Source: Epiperipatus broadwayi
Taxonomy: Eukaryota; Onychophora; Udeonychophora; Euonychophora; Peripatidae
Reading direction: 5' to 3'
Length of the DNA stretch: 64,000 nt
Assembly: GCA_028023455.1 (NCBI GenBank)
Contig: JAQFVV010007228.1
Span: 1-64,000, forward strand
In this document: positions 8,393 through 20,297 of the stretch, one piece after another
Numbering within the stretch: the first letter of the stretch is position 1
Layout: each line of letters starts with the position of its first letter
The notes under the pieces: generated by a model
Databases searched by the model: none
What the model was told of the DNA's origin: nothing
Seen by the model: the letters and a program-made list of their open reading frames with translations, nothing else
Program-made: the position numbers and the translations under genes

Positions 8393-11300
8393 TAATATTT
8401 TATAATGGGTACTGTATTTTACATTTATATATATATATAATTTAAAAGATAATGTGATGTAGCAGTTAGCGCATCTTTCATCTATATCCTATCTAGTATT
8501 CGAATGAAAATGGAATATAAAAAAGTTTTTTAAATAGCTATTCTTTAACAGCTAGAAATTTAATTATTAATTGTAAATGGAAATATAGTAATTTTTATTT
8601 AGAAAATAAAACCTGAAACTTAAAATCTTCTCAACTGTCAATAGTCCGGTTTTATTATATGTCATCTTCACCTTTTTTCTGTGAAAAATATAGAGGTGTA
8701 TGCACGGCAGTGGTTATTTAAGAGTGCTAACTTATTATATATATTTAATAATTTTTGATATATTGTTTTGAACAATTTTTCTTATATTATTTTAAAATGG
8801 ATTACTTTTATTGCTGTTATTAAGTCCTTTAGAAATAATGCTTTCCATTTCCAAATCTGAAAATTCATTATCATTCAGATCATATTTACATGAAAAAGAT
8901 CTAGATGAAATTTTCGTACAAAAGTGATTTTTCCATAATGGATCAAGTCTAGCACATTCAAGTGAATAATCCAATTGAGAAGATTGAAATATTTAAATAT
9001 CGTTTCTTTTGAGACTTTGTGTAGTAACCATATTTTCTCCTATATATATAAAATTTCTATTTCATAACCTATTTCTGAAAACATATCAATAAAAATATCT
9101 AAAAGTTTAACATTTGTAAATCAACATTAAATAATATGTGTATGAAATGTAAACACACACACACACACACGCACATATATATATATATATACTGACTAAA
9201 CGAGTTTTTAAGGTAGATTTTTTTGATAACTATTATTTTTATCAGATTCCGAATCATATTTCTTTCTATATCTACATACATAGCCACTCATATATAATAG
9301 TGCACTTTTAATTTTTTAAAAGTGAACTACTTTTTCTATGACAAAAAGTCTATTAAAAGATAGAGATCGATTTATTTTTGTAATGGAAAACAGTATTCGA
9401 TTAATGAGAAAAAAATATATTCAAAGAATAAGTTTATTTTCTTAATCATTTTTAGATTACTTTCCAATCTATTTAATTAAACCAATTTTTTAAAATGTAA
9501 ATTATTAAAATGCCTTAAAACTTATTAATTTTTAATGCATATATTGTGTTTTTGATATAATTATTTTAATATTATAATTGCAATGCTAATTATACAAAGT
9601 TTTTTTTTTTAAAAAAGAATACAAAGAAATCTTAAGATTATAATGATAAATTAGTAACCTTTCTTAGTATAATTTTGTCAAATCATGGTAATTATGATGC
9701 TAAAAACATTATTTCGATTGTTCGTTATAATGACTATTCTAATACTAGTAATGCTAAAAAGTATATTAATGATGAAAACTATAATGATAACGTTTTATAA
9801 TGCTATATATCCGCAATTGATTCAGAAGAAGAATATTGTGACAAAGTGTATAATATTCATGGCAGCAACAATGTTCCATTTTACTAATTTTTTTTTTGAA
9901 TTAGCTCAGGAATTAGATTCTCCAGTAATTTCATTAAGTCCGTCAATCCATAGATCCATATATTTGACAATCTTAGTTATATGATTCATAGGGATTTTGC
10001 TACAACTACATAATTGATTTTTAAATTTTATTTGTGAAGAAGATAACAATTATGCTTAGTTCTGAATCTGCTAATGGATCTGTATTAAAAGAAGATACTT
10101 CTCAAAAAGCATACTTCTTACACCATCATTTTCTTAAAGAAATTCTCAGTTAAGCATCCAAACTGAAAATTGTAATTGGAGATATGTGTTAAGTATGGAA
10201 AATATATCTTGAGTTAGTGATAATTTTGATGTATTTAACAACTTTCAATACATTTTTTATGATACAAATTTGCCTTCTAATATCTTGTAGAAGAATACAT
10301 GAAAAAATAACAAACAAGTGCAATGGAGTGGACTTGAGTATATCAGCAAGCATATTTTGATGTTTAGAATTAAGTATTTTGTTCTAACATGATCATATTA
10401 ATCAGCAGATGAATATTCTATTGGCTAAGGAAATATTTGTATTACAACTTCAAATAGTGCTGGTCTATCTTCCAAGAAAGTTATTCCTAGAAATTATTTT
10501 AGATTTAATTTTTGATACATGAGAAATAAGTTAATTTATAATCAAAAATTTGTCTAAGTAATTGCAGAAAGTAATGATGGATTTGGAGATATTACCCTAT
10601 TACCTAGATGTAAAATAGAATATATTTCTAGTCAATCAAAAGTGTCAAATTGATGAGGTTTAATAAAATCAGCATTATAACAATAATAAAGAAAGGTGGA
10701 TTTCTTTAATTATTTATAATTTTATTATTGCATATAAAAACATATAAGATGCAAGGAAGAATGCAATATATTGCGAAGCAGTTAAAAATAAATTTACTTT
10801 TTTCTGTTTGCAGCAGACAATAATATTAGTAGATGTTTAAATATTTACAATAATTTAAATTGTTTAAAAAGTTATTAAAATTGAATTTATAGAAATTCGG
10901 TCTTGCAAATATAATTTAAGTAACATTGTAAAAATATCTCATAGATTAAATGTTGTATGTTTGTAATTATCATTGTCTAAATCTGCTTCCCTTATATATA
11001 TATATAATAACAAAAACATGCTAATTACCATAATATACTTTACATTTAAAATTAAATTACCATTTTTAAATTAATAATAATTATTTTATGCATTTAGTGA
11101 ATTTTGTTATTTTAAACAGAGGAGTAAATATGGTTAATATTTTTACATATAAGCATACCATGGTGAGACCAGGATGGTATAAAATATTTGACCTGCAGCC
11201 ACCTTTTTAGACTGCTGCACTCTCTCTATGGTTGCAAGAAGCAAACATCTCGTCTGTGGATATTTTTATTTGTATTGAAATGATTCCTGGGTTCCATCTA

Positions 11301-13865
11301 ACCAAGACTGATTAGAATATCTATCTGCACAAGACAGGTTTTAAAATGCTTCCAGGGCTTGGTTGTTACCTGGATAACAGGAAGAGTAATAATCTAGCTT
11401 AAATAAGACTATCAGAGCAAGAATTTTCACAAAGAACATATATAATTATCTCTAAATTTACTTAATATTATTTATGGTAATTAAAATATTATATAGTGAG
11501 GTATGAAGAGAGAGATCTAAGGCAAATTAACAAATTAAACATAACAGATTTATTTACACATGCACACACACAAACAAAAGTAAATCATTAACATAATAGT
11601 CAAATAAAAGTGTAGTAAATTAATTATGGCTTTCTTTGTTAAAGATTAGTCAATTTCTAAAATAAGGATAAACAATCAAATTGTTTTTAGTTATAAAATT
11701 TCAAAAGAATAACAGTTTATCTAAACATGAAAATTTGGTATTTTTATATTTACCTAGGTTTTTGTTGTAACTTTATTTCTGGAGTGATCACCTCCCTTCT
11801 CATCAAAGATAATGGAGTCATTAACAGTGTTCCTAGCTTCTTTTGGCAGCTTTTTGATCCTCTAGTTTGGGTTGGCATATATCTTGGTCTTGTTTGCAAT
11901 AACATCAATATTTACAGACATGGATAAAATGTCATTTATTTTGTTTATAAAAATGAAAAAAAGTTTTAAGTTTTTAATGAAATAATAATAAGTAGCAGAA
12001 TAATTTAGAAATTATGAATTCAGTTTACATAACAAAATGTTTGAATTATATTAAAAAATAATATAAAGATATCATATGTTAGGACTACAAAAAATAAATT
12101 AGAAATTAGATTAAAACAGCATTTAAGTGATAAAAAAATCTGCTATTTATAAGCATATAAATAAATTTAAACAAAGATTTTGAAATAAACCTTTAGAATG
12201 TATAAAATCATACCATGAAAGAATAAAAAAGAAAAGACTTCATATTCGTGAAATTAAGCCTGAATTGAATAGAATGATAATAGAAAAAAGAAAATAATAG
12301 ATTTGATAATTAAATGCTTTTAGGGTATTTTTGGATGGGTATATAAATGTAAAAAGTTTTGATAATGTTTTGAAATTGTTTGTAATAGAAAAAGTTTGAT
12401 GTAAAGAGTATTTTTTAATTTTTGGATTTGTTTGGAATATGTGATGTTTATATTTATTAATATATATTTTTATTTTTCAGTTTTCCTTGAAAAATACTAT
12501 ATTGTAAAATAGTCAAACGTTGGTGAGTAGTTATATTTTTATAATAGTCATATAAAAATCAAGTTTTAAAAATAAGTTTGATTTATTCATTTATAAGTAA
12601 GATCTTAAAACTGATTGTAACATGAAATCTAAATTTTAATCCCAGTATGTAAATACATAAATATAATATTGCCATCTATGCAGAAATTATTATATATTTT
12701 TATTTAATGCATTGCTATATGTTGATAAAAAACAATCAATCACTGCAGGATGTATGTTTTGAGTATTAAATCACTTTTTCAATTGCTTTTGAAGGAACCA
12801 ACATCCCATCAATATTTTCATGTGTAATATAGACTAAGAAAGTATACATTGTGTATATTTATTTGAAAATGACATAAAATTATCAAGATGGCTCTCATAT
12901 TAAAAGTAGAAGCAGTAAATACATTTCTGAAATTATAATTAAGTATCTTTATAAGTGCTGTATAATTTGGTACAGTGATAAAGGGTCCACCTGTGGATTG
13001 GGAAGTTGTAGGAGTGGTTCTGGTGTTCACAGTTCCATCTTTATAATTCCCTAATCTTCTCAGTATATATTATATATTTGCATAATGTAAAATTTCAATT
13101 TATTATGCATATGTATAAAAAGACTGACTCATATTATGTTCCTTAGAAAGAAAAATACATATTAGTGCAATATTTTATTTATAGACAGACTTTAAGATAA
13201 ATGTAAGGATTATTAAACAGAAATTTGATATCAGATTTATAAAACTACAGGGGAAAATGTTAGAATTGCTGAATTGAAATAGTTTGATTTTTTTAATCAT
13301 GTAAAAATGCATTGAATAAAAATATAAAACAGTAGATTATTAATCCATAAGAGATTTGATATTACATATTTAAAAAATAGTAAAAAAATTATTCACTTCA
13401 TATTTTGATATTTATTGTTGCAGGGATTTTAATGAAAAAAATGAGGGCTGCATAATTCTACTTTATACATTAATGATTCTTATAAATAAATTTTATTAAA
13501 TAATACCATTAATTTGTATTTCAAACTTTAATATCAAATGAATTGTATTAAAATATTAAAAAATATGAATAATGTTGCTGCATAAAATAAATGATGAATA
13601 GCTTATTTTACAGGAATTTATAAGAACTTTGAGTACTGGAAGTAACAGAACCGAGATACAATCTAATGATAGAAAAATAGAGTCATGTGAAAGAATAGAT
13701 TAATGTTTAAAATATATGGCCTGTGAAGAATAGTCAATTTTTTTATTATGTGGTAATATATTTAAATGTAAATGTAAAATATGGTAAATTGTACAAAGAA
13801 AATATATTATTATACATTTAAAAAGAATTGATAAATTATTTTTTTCTCAAACGATTATGTATATA
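8393..13865. other. Long AT-rich region, no gene recognised
   Basis: Only short chance frames are present. A (CA)n/(TA)n microsatellite sits at about 9152-9191. A GC-richer island at 11140-11400 (containing, for example, GGTTCCATCTAACCAAGACT) may be an old repeat fragment but could not be identified. On the minus strand near 12970-13040 a Thr/Ser/Pro-rich frame ends in CAG|GTGGA, which looks like a splice donor, but the acceptor side is weak. Confidence 0.4.
9152..9191. repeat. Compound (CA)n(TA)n microsatellite
   Basis: About ten CA units are followed by about eight TA units. Confidence 0.9.
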
Positions 13866-14126
13866 TGTTGGATGTAAATAAAACAAAGCATGGGTCTATT
13901 TCCATGTAAATAATTAGAGATATTTTTAGCAGAGACATTGCTAGAAAATTATCAATTATATCAACAATCCTAAGGCTAAGCTACTTTTCATTAGTACCAA
14001 ATAACAGTTTCTTTGTCTTGAATTTAATTTGAAGTGTCATCTTTACTTTTAAGTCAAATTATTATTATATAAATTTAGACCAAGATAATTTTTTTTAAAA
14101 GGATAAGGAGTTCTTCTTTTGACATA

Positions 14127-14671
14127 CTATAGAGCAGTGGTCTTCAACCTTTTCACATCTGTGGACCGGTAAAAATAAGGATAAGGTTCCGCAGACCAGC
14201 AAAAATAAGGATAAGATTTCGCAGACTGTCAGAAGTCTATAGATACATTTTCTTAAAGATAAGCATAATTGTTATAACTGATCAAAACAACAATGTTAAA
14301 TATATAAGATAAAGTTATATATATATATGGAGTTTATATAATAAAAAACTTTTTTTTAAATTTTTTTTAGAAAAGTAATAAAAAATTTAATTCTACCCCC
14401 CCCCCCCCATAAACATCTGTATAACTAGAAAAACAAATTAATTTATGAATGATTGATTAGATTTTGTTTTCGTTCTGTTTCCTTTTTTTTTTAATTGGGT
14501 AAAAATGAGATGAAAAAATAAATAAAAATTGGCTATATTAATTAAAAATTTAAACTCTTATTATTTATTATTACAAAATTTTTACTGCCCATCTAGCACG
14601 TGGACCTGCAGAAAAGTTCCATGGCCTGGTGCCGGGCCATAGACCAAGGGTTGAAGAACACTGCTAGAGAG
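14127..14671. mobile_element. hAT-type MITE (14135-14663) with 8-bp target duplication
   Basis: The left end CAGTGGTCTTCAACC is matched at the right end by the complement of CAGTGTTCTTCAACC, the classical hAT terminal inverted repeat. Flanking octamers CTATAGAG (14127-14134) and CTAGAGAG (14664-14671) differ at one base, as expected for an 8-bp hAT duplication. Inside the left end, a ~36-bp unit (AAAAATAAGGATAAG with GCAGAC) is repeated. No transposase is encoded, so mobilisation in trans is inferred. A C13 run lies near 14396. Confidence 0.8.
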
Positions 14672-14914
14672 AGTAATTTATCTTATGATGTAAACAAAGT
14701 AAAATATGGGACTATGTCCATGTAAATAACTTATTAGGAAATCATCAATTACTACTAATAGTTCTAAAGTAGTATGAATTTTAAACAGATATTTATGAGG
14801 AGTTAAAAACTAACATTTTCAGTTGAAAATCTGAAAATAATAATTAATCTTCCCAAATAATTTTATATGTTAGTTTAAATATTTTCATAGATTTATTATG
14901 ATGTAAACAAAGTA

Positions 14915-15408
14915 CAAATAACTTAATATTAAAAAATATGCCTATGTGTTTGAAAAGAAAGATTTTTAATAAATGTGTTTTACCAGCTCTTACTTATTTG
15001 AAACTTGGACACTTAAGAGAAAAGCAATACAGAGACTTCATATCATTCAAAGAAGTGTGGAGAAATGCATAAGAAGTAACAAGAAGAAATTGAAAATGCA
15101 ATACATGAATAAGAGAATAAACAGGTGTTATTGACATCATTGAAAAAAATTAAAACATTAAAGTGGAGTTGGACTGGATAAATTGCTAGAAGAGATGATA
15201 ACAGATAGACAATTGAAATCTTAATCTGGATTCCAAGAGTTTGTAAAAGACCCAGAAAGAGACCATATGTGAGATGAATGGATGATATAAGAAAGAGTGC
15301 AGTGATGATATGGAAAAGAGACAGTAGAGATTGAAGAAGATGGATTGAACTTGGAGAGACCTTCATCCTGCAGTGTACTGATAATGGTTGATGATTATGA
15401 TAATGATG
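14915..15408 (+). mobile_element. RTE-type LINE, 3' fragment, with 10-bp target duplication
   Basis: This decayed copy of the same subfamily as the 16.1-kb and 53.5-kb elements covers the end of the RT-downstream region. Broken frames still read MCLKRKIFNKC, then RAIQRLHIIQRS, then RPRKRPYVR and end in a TGATGATTATGATAATGA tail. The flanks AAACAAAGTA (14905-14914) and AAACAAAGTA (15409-15418) are identical and form the target duplication. The copy is 5'-truncated, as usual for LINEs, and is a pseudogene. Confidence 0.75.
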
Positions 15409-16114
15409 AAACAAAGTAAAGTATGGGGCTATTCTACATAAATAACTAAAGATATCTTAACAAAAGTGTTGTTTTGAAATCATCAATTTTTAAATTATTT
15501 TTTCCTAGTAGCTTTTAGTTTTGAATTTAATTAAAAATAAAAGGAAGTCCTACTTTATTTCGAATTTAAGTTATTATTTGGATTTAAACCCTGATAGGTT
15601 ATTTTTAAAAGGATAAGACATTAGTAGATACATCTTTTTTTCACATCCTGTAAATATAATTTATATTTCCCAGAGAATTATATATATGCTAAAATGTATG
15701 TTTTTATGGTTTTATTATAATTAAATTAAAGTAAAGTATGAGGATATTTCTATATAAATAACTAGAGACATCTTGACAGAGCTATTGCTAGGAAATCACC
15801 AATTTTTATCAATAATTCTAAGATTAAATTAAGTTTTTCTAGTACTCAATAATAGCTTTTTTCATTGAGTTTAATTAGAAATAAAAAGAGGTCCAGATCT
15901 CTTTTTACTTCTAATTAAAGCTAAAACAAAAACCCATTATGCATAATAGAAAAAAGTCATTTAGTCTTATGACTGTTGATAGTAACTGACAATGTTCTAA
16001 CAAAATTTGTGCTAAAGATATCTCTTGTTTTTACGTGAAAATAACCAGCATTTTATTTTGTTTACATAGTAATAAATCCATGAAATTATTTAACCTAATA
16101 TATTTATAGGAGTT

Positions 16115-17556
16115 CCTTTTTCCAGGTAATGATGGAATTATAATTGTTATATTAAAAGAAGCAGGCGAAGAAATATAAAAAAAAATTGTCAGTTATATAC
16201 CAAATGTCTAAATGATAAAGATGTACCACCAGATGATTGGAAGAATGCAGTATTAATATTTAAAAATGGTTATAAAGACATATTAAAAATTACAGACATA
16301 TCAACCTTTTATCAGTTTTATATAATTTTTTTACTAAGATAATTACAATTCATCTACAGAGAACATTGGATTTTCACCAACCAAGGGAACAAGCTGGATT
16401 TAAAAATGGGTTTAGTACAATAGATTATATCCAAATATTGACAGAAATTATAAAAAGGACCAATGAATATGAGTTGCCATTATGCTTTGCATTTTAAATG
16501 AAAAGGCATTTGATTCTGCATTTCTTTAGTGATTAAAACATTGGATTGTCAAGATATAAACCCAGGATATTGGAATATTCTGAAAAATATTTATAAAAAT
16601 ACAACAGCAACAATTAGATTATACAATGATTCTAGGAAGATTAATATTTAGAAGGATGTAAGACAGGATGACTCCATATCTCTAAAACTTTTTATAGCAG
16701 TACTGCAAGAATATTTTATGGAGCAAAATGGGAAGCTAAAGGAGTAAAAGTAATTGATTATTTAAGTCATTTAGATTTTTCAGATGATATAGCTGTTTTT
16801 GAAAATAATGCTTTAGAGCTTCAGGAAATGTTGCAGGAGTTATCAGATGAAAGTAAGAAAGTATAACTAAAAGTAAACGTTAAAAAGACTAAAATAATGT
16901 TCAATGGATTTTTTCAAAAGATGAAAATAAAGATTGATTATGCTGAGTTACAAGAAGTTAACAACTACAAATATCTTGGTCAGATTATTACTACAAATGG
17001 AGGCATAATGAATGAAATTAATCTTAGAATCAAACTTGTTGAGAATGCTTTTGGTAGAAATAACTTAATACCAATAGGAAATAAGTCTATGTGTTTGAAA
17101 AGGCAGGTTTTTAATAAATGTGTTTTACCAATTCTTTCCTATGGATCTGTGACTTGGCCACTTAATAGAAGAGCAATACAGAGACTTCAGATCAGTCAAA
17201 AAGTATTGAGAGATGCATGTTAGGAGTGACAAGACAAATTGGAAGTGTAATATATGGGTATGAAAACAAACAGGTGTTACTGACATTGTTGAAAGAATTA
17301 AAAGACTGAAGTGAAGTTGGACTGGACATATTGCTAGAACAGATGATAATAGATGGACAATTTAAATCTTAAACTGGATTCCAAGAGATTGTAAAAGACC
17401 CAGAAGCAGACCACATATGAGATGAATAAATGAAATAAGAAAGTATGCAGGAGTGATGTGATGAAGAGAGGCTAGAGATCAGAAAATATGGATTGAACTT
17501 GGTGAGACCTTCACTCCAAAGTGGATTGATAATGGTTGACAATGATGATAATGACA
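16115..17556 (+). mobile_element. RTE-type LINE, 5'-truncated, with 10-bp target duplication
   Basis: Broken frames give, in order, GNDGI near the start, DFHQPREQAGF (about 16370), the catalytic segment LDFSDDIAVF (about 16770, where the usual FADD reads FSDD), VNNYKYLGQIIT (about 16955) and CVLPILSYGSVTW (about 17120). An open stretch of 108 codons remains at 16897-17223. The 3' end is a TGATGATAATGA tail. Flanks TATAGGAGTT (16105-16114 and 17557-17566) are identical. There are several stops and frameshifts, so it is inactive. Confidence 0.8.
16125..17540 (+). pseudogene. RTE-type reverse transcriptase remnant
   Basis: This is the coding remnant of the element just described. It retains RT fingers (QPREQAGF), palm (FSDD in place of FADD) and the C-terminal region (KYLGQI; LPILSYGS; NRRAIQRLQISQK). 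Stop codons interrupt it, for example after the DESKKV segment near 16865 and after VLRDAC at 17221. The best guide to the ancestral frame is the minus-strand copy at 53.5-54.8 kb. The endonuclease is absent. Confidence 0.75.
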
Positions 17557-17566
17557 TATAGGAGTT

Positions 17567-20297
17567 TGATTATGTTTCTGACTTTTAAATGGTTCATAAA
17601 TATAAATACATACTGATGAAATATTTTTTAAAGAGATAAAATCCCAAGAACAAGGAATTACCGGGAGAAAAGTTAACATCATTTTTATAAGATTATGAAA
17701 ATAAATGCTCCATATGGTCTGAGTTTAAACAGATTAAATTGGTGGTATTGAGTTTTTTGGAGCATCAGGGTTTAAAACTGTTGAATTTTTAATATTCTGT
17801 ATGGACAGTTTAAAAGATGCTAAAACAAAATCTGCTAGAACCAACTGTGATAAAAAATCAGTAAATACTATAAAATAACAGATATTATTAACAATTGTGG
17901 CAAAAACATCAAAATCCAATAAAACAAATCTCTGCAGAGATTAGCATACATCAGAATACTTCAGTTTTATCAAGACAATATATTATGAGACTTACAAACA
18001 GAACATATATGATTAACTTGACAATAAAAGCTACTGGAGTTTAATAAAAATGCTATTATAGGAAAAAGTCATATAACTTATGTAACAATGAGCAGTGACA
18101 TGACATATTATTAAAAAATTATTGTTTATATTTTTTATAACTGCTACAAAAGTTTATATCTGACAGTCACCAAAAGGAGCCTATAAAACATATCGTTAAC
18201 CCTCTGTGAAACATGATTGTGCAACAGACATGATTTAATTGATCTTACCATCATACATATTTTGAACCAATAATCACTAAACATAAATGTATCACATTTG
18301 CAGATGATTTGGACATTTTGAAGTTTCATCCCATAATGCACATCTTATTTTAAGCCATCATTGTTATCTTTTATGAAGATAATATCTAAATTCATCAGCA
18401 TCTGGAATCAAAGTTTAGTTTAGATAGCATAATATTAACATTACACTTTCCTCTCATAGCTTCTATAGTATCCAATTTCACTTATTATTGAACCTCTATA
18501 AGCAACTTCTGAATAATAAAAAGCTAATATTCTTCTCTGATATCTATTGAAGAAGATGATGTCTTTCATTATGAATAATGGCTCAATATATTTTAAAGAT
18601 ACAATTCATATGGTACACAATACTATATAACATTCAATTCTAACTGATTTTGAAGTAAATATTGCTCTTACATTGTACTATTATATGACTAATAGTTTGA
18701 AGTGATGAAATTTTAGTTTTAGTTGTATGTTGGTCTATTTCCATCAATTTAGAAGAATTCAACTTTATAGATTTCTAAATATATTCAAAAACATAGATTA
18801 GTATAAAAATAAAACACCTGGATTAATATAGAACACAACATTTCTAATATTATTATTCTCTTTTCATCAAGTGATGCTGGCTTGACTAATGATGGATAGC
18901 ATAGAAACTGAATTAGTGATCTTTAGATTCATTATAGTGAATTTAAAATGAAATGAACCATGGTGATTAGAGAATGTTGCAGAATTTAAAATTAATTAAA
19001 TCATAATTTTGGACTGAATTTACTTTGATGGTATAACAAACTAGCATTTGATAGAATAATCTAATTGGTTAGAATAACATCTTAAATGTAATATTCATTG
19101 ATTCAATTTGCATGTTAACTATCACTTATCAAGTCAGTAATATGTGAAAAAGAGAGTACTATTTGAAACGTTGTGGTCAATATTAAACAATGTGTTATTA
19201 TTAACAGTTGAATGTATTTAGAAAGATATAAAGTTTGACTTAAAAAAATTATGATTACACTTAAATGATGAAAATAGACCAACATATATAACAACAATAT
19301 GTATAGCAACAGTGCTTCAAAAAAAAAGTAATCAAATTTATCTATTCCTGATCCTAGTTGGAGACAACTATTGAAATTAAACGCTGTGTCGTTTATTACA
19401 ATTAAATATAATAATAATTTGAAATTAATTGAAACATTTGTTTTAAAATTTAAGTTTGAATGACGTCAGTATTTTTTAATTATTAAAACAATTGAGAAAA
19501 ATGACAGTAATTTGTAATGTTGGAATTATATGATGAAATAATAAACGCAGTCGGAGAGCATTGGTAATAAGTTTTACAAACAATCGCAGCAGTACTTCCA
19601 GTCTGATGAAAGTCGTAACTGATATTTTAAAAGACATTAAAGCTTTTCTAAGCTTCTAAGGTGTAATAGAAAAAAAGATTAACTTTCATAAGATAAATCA
19701 AATTATTCAGCGTAAAGTTTGAATTTACTTAAAAAAAAAAAGAAATTACACAGGTTGATTAAATTTAAATTTTACTAAACTATAAATTGAATTTTTAAAT
19801 TTGTAAGACTGTGGAACCTAATAAAAAAATATCGACAATACTGTATTTAAAAAGTTATAGATAAATTGATGTAACTGTTTTATTCTGAAAAACAAATATA
19901 CATTCCAAACAGATTCTATAAAAATGTAGACCCCCCCACCCCAAGAGAGGATCATCAGACCCCTTAAGCAAAACAATAATTGCTGCCTCCTACCTAAAAA
20001 ATAAAACAATTGCTACATGATTTTATATACATTTTAATGTTTTATTAAAGATAACAATGAAAAAAATTACTATTACATAATTATAAATTTACCAATATCA
20101 TCAAGAACTAAATTTAGATACAATATCATCAACACTTAAGGACATTCTCTGTAGCTATCACTGACAAATTTAGAAGCCAATTTTTTTTATAATTTTTAAT
20201 TTGAAAATGATCTTTCTCCACTGGAAGAGTTAGTAATATTTTTTATCATATGGTCATATTTGGGTACAAAAACAGTCAAATCATTTTCATGAATATA
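17567..20297. other. AT-rich region, nothing recognised
   Basis: Only chance short frames were seen. A C-rich run at about 19930-19950 is the only compositional oddity. Confidence 0.4.

Larger units (their letters stand above)
13872..16080. repeat. Fragmented repeat array with an inverted last unit
   Basis: A unit starting ATGTAAA(C/T)AAAG(T/C)A, then TATGGG.CTATTTC.ATGTAAATAACTAGAGATAT, then GCTAGGAAATCATCAATT and ending near AATAAAAAGAGG recurs at about 13872, 14687, 14901, 15725 and, reversed, at about 15900-16080. The last two face each other across GAGGTCCAGATCTC to make a palindrome. The array was later invaded by a hAT-type MITE and by an RTE LINE fragment. Confidence 0.6.

Noticed and set aside
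8790-10680. Possible decayed piggyBac-like or other transposase (acidic N-terminal-like frame at 8792-8974 minus, DSEEEYCDKVYN-like stretch near 9815 plus)
   Set aside because: The pieces are on opposite strands, are full of stops, and no family-specific motif or terminal repeat was found.
11760-11930. Possible exon on either strand near 11.8 kb with a donor-like CTAG|GTAAAT
   Set aside because: No credible acceptor, and no protein-like continuity beyond about 50 codons.
12960-13045. Thr/Ser/Pro-rich minus frame ending CAG|GTGGA, as in a mucin-like exon
   Set aside because: The upstream AG lacks a pyrimidine tract, and a stretch this short is expected by chance.
17369-17682. Minus-strand frames near 17.4-17.7 kb, and plus-strand frames at 53.5-54.0 kb and across 48.4-50.9 kb
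   Set aside because: They are antisense shadows of the RTE-type elements.
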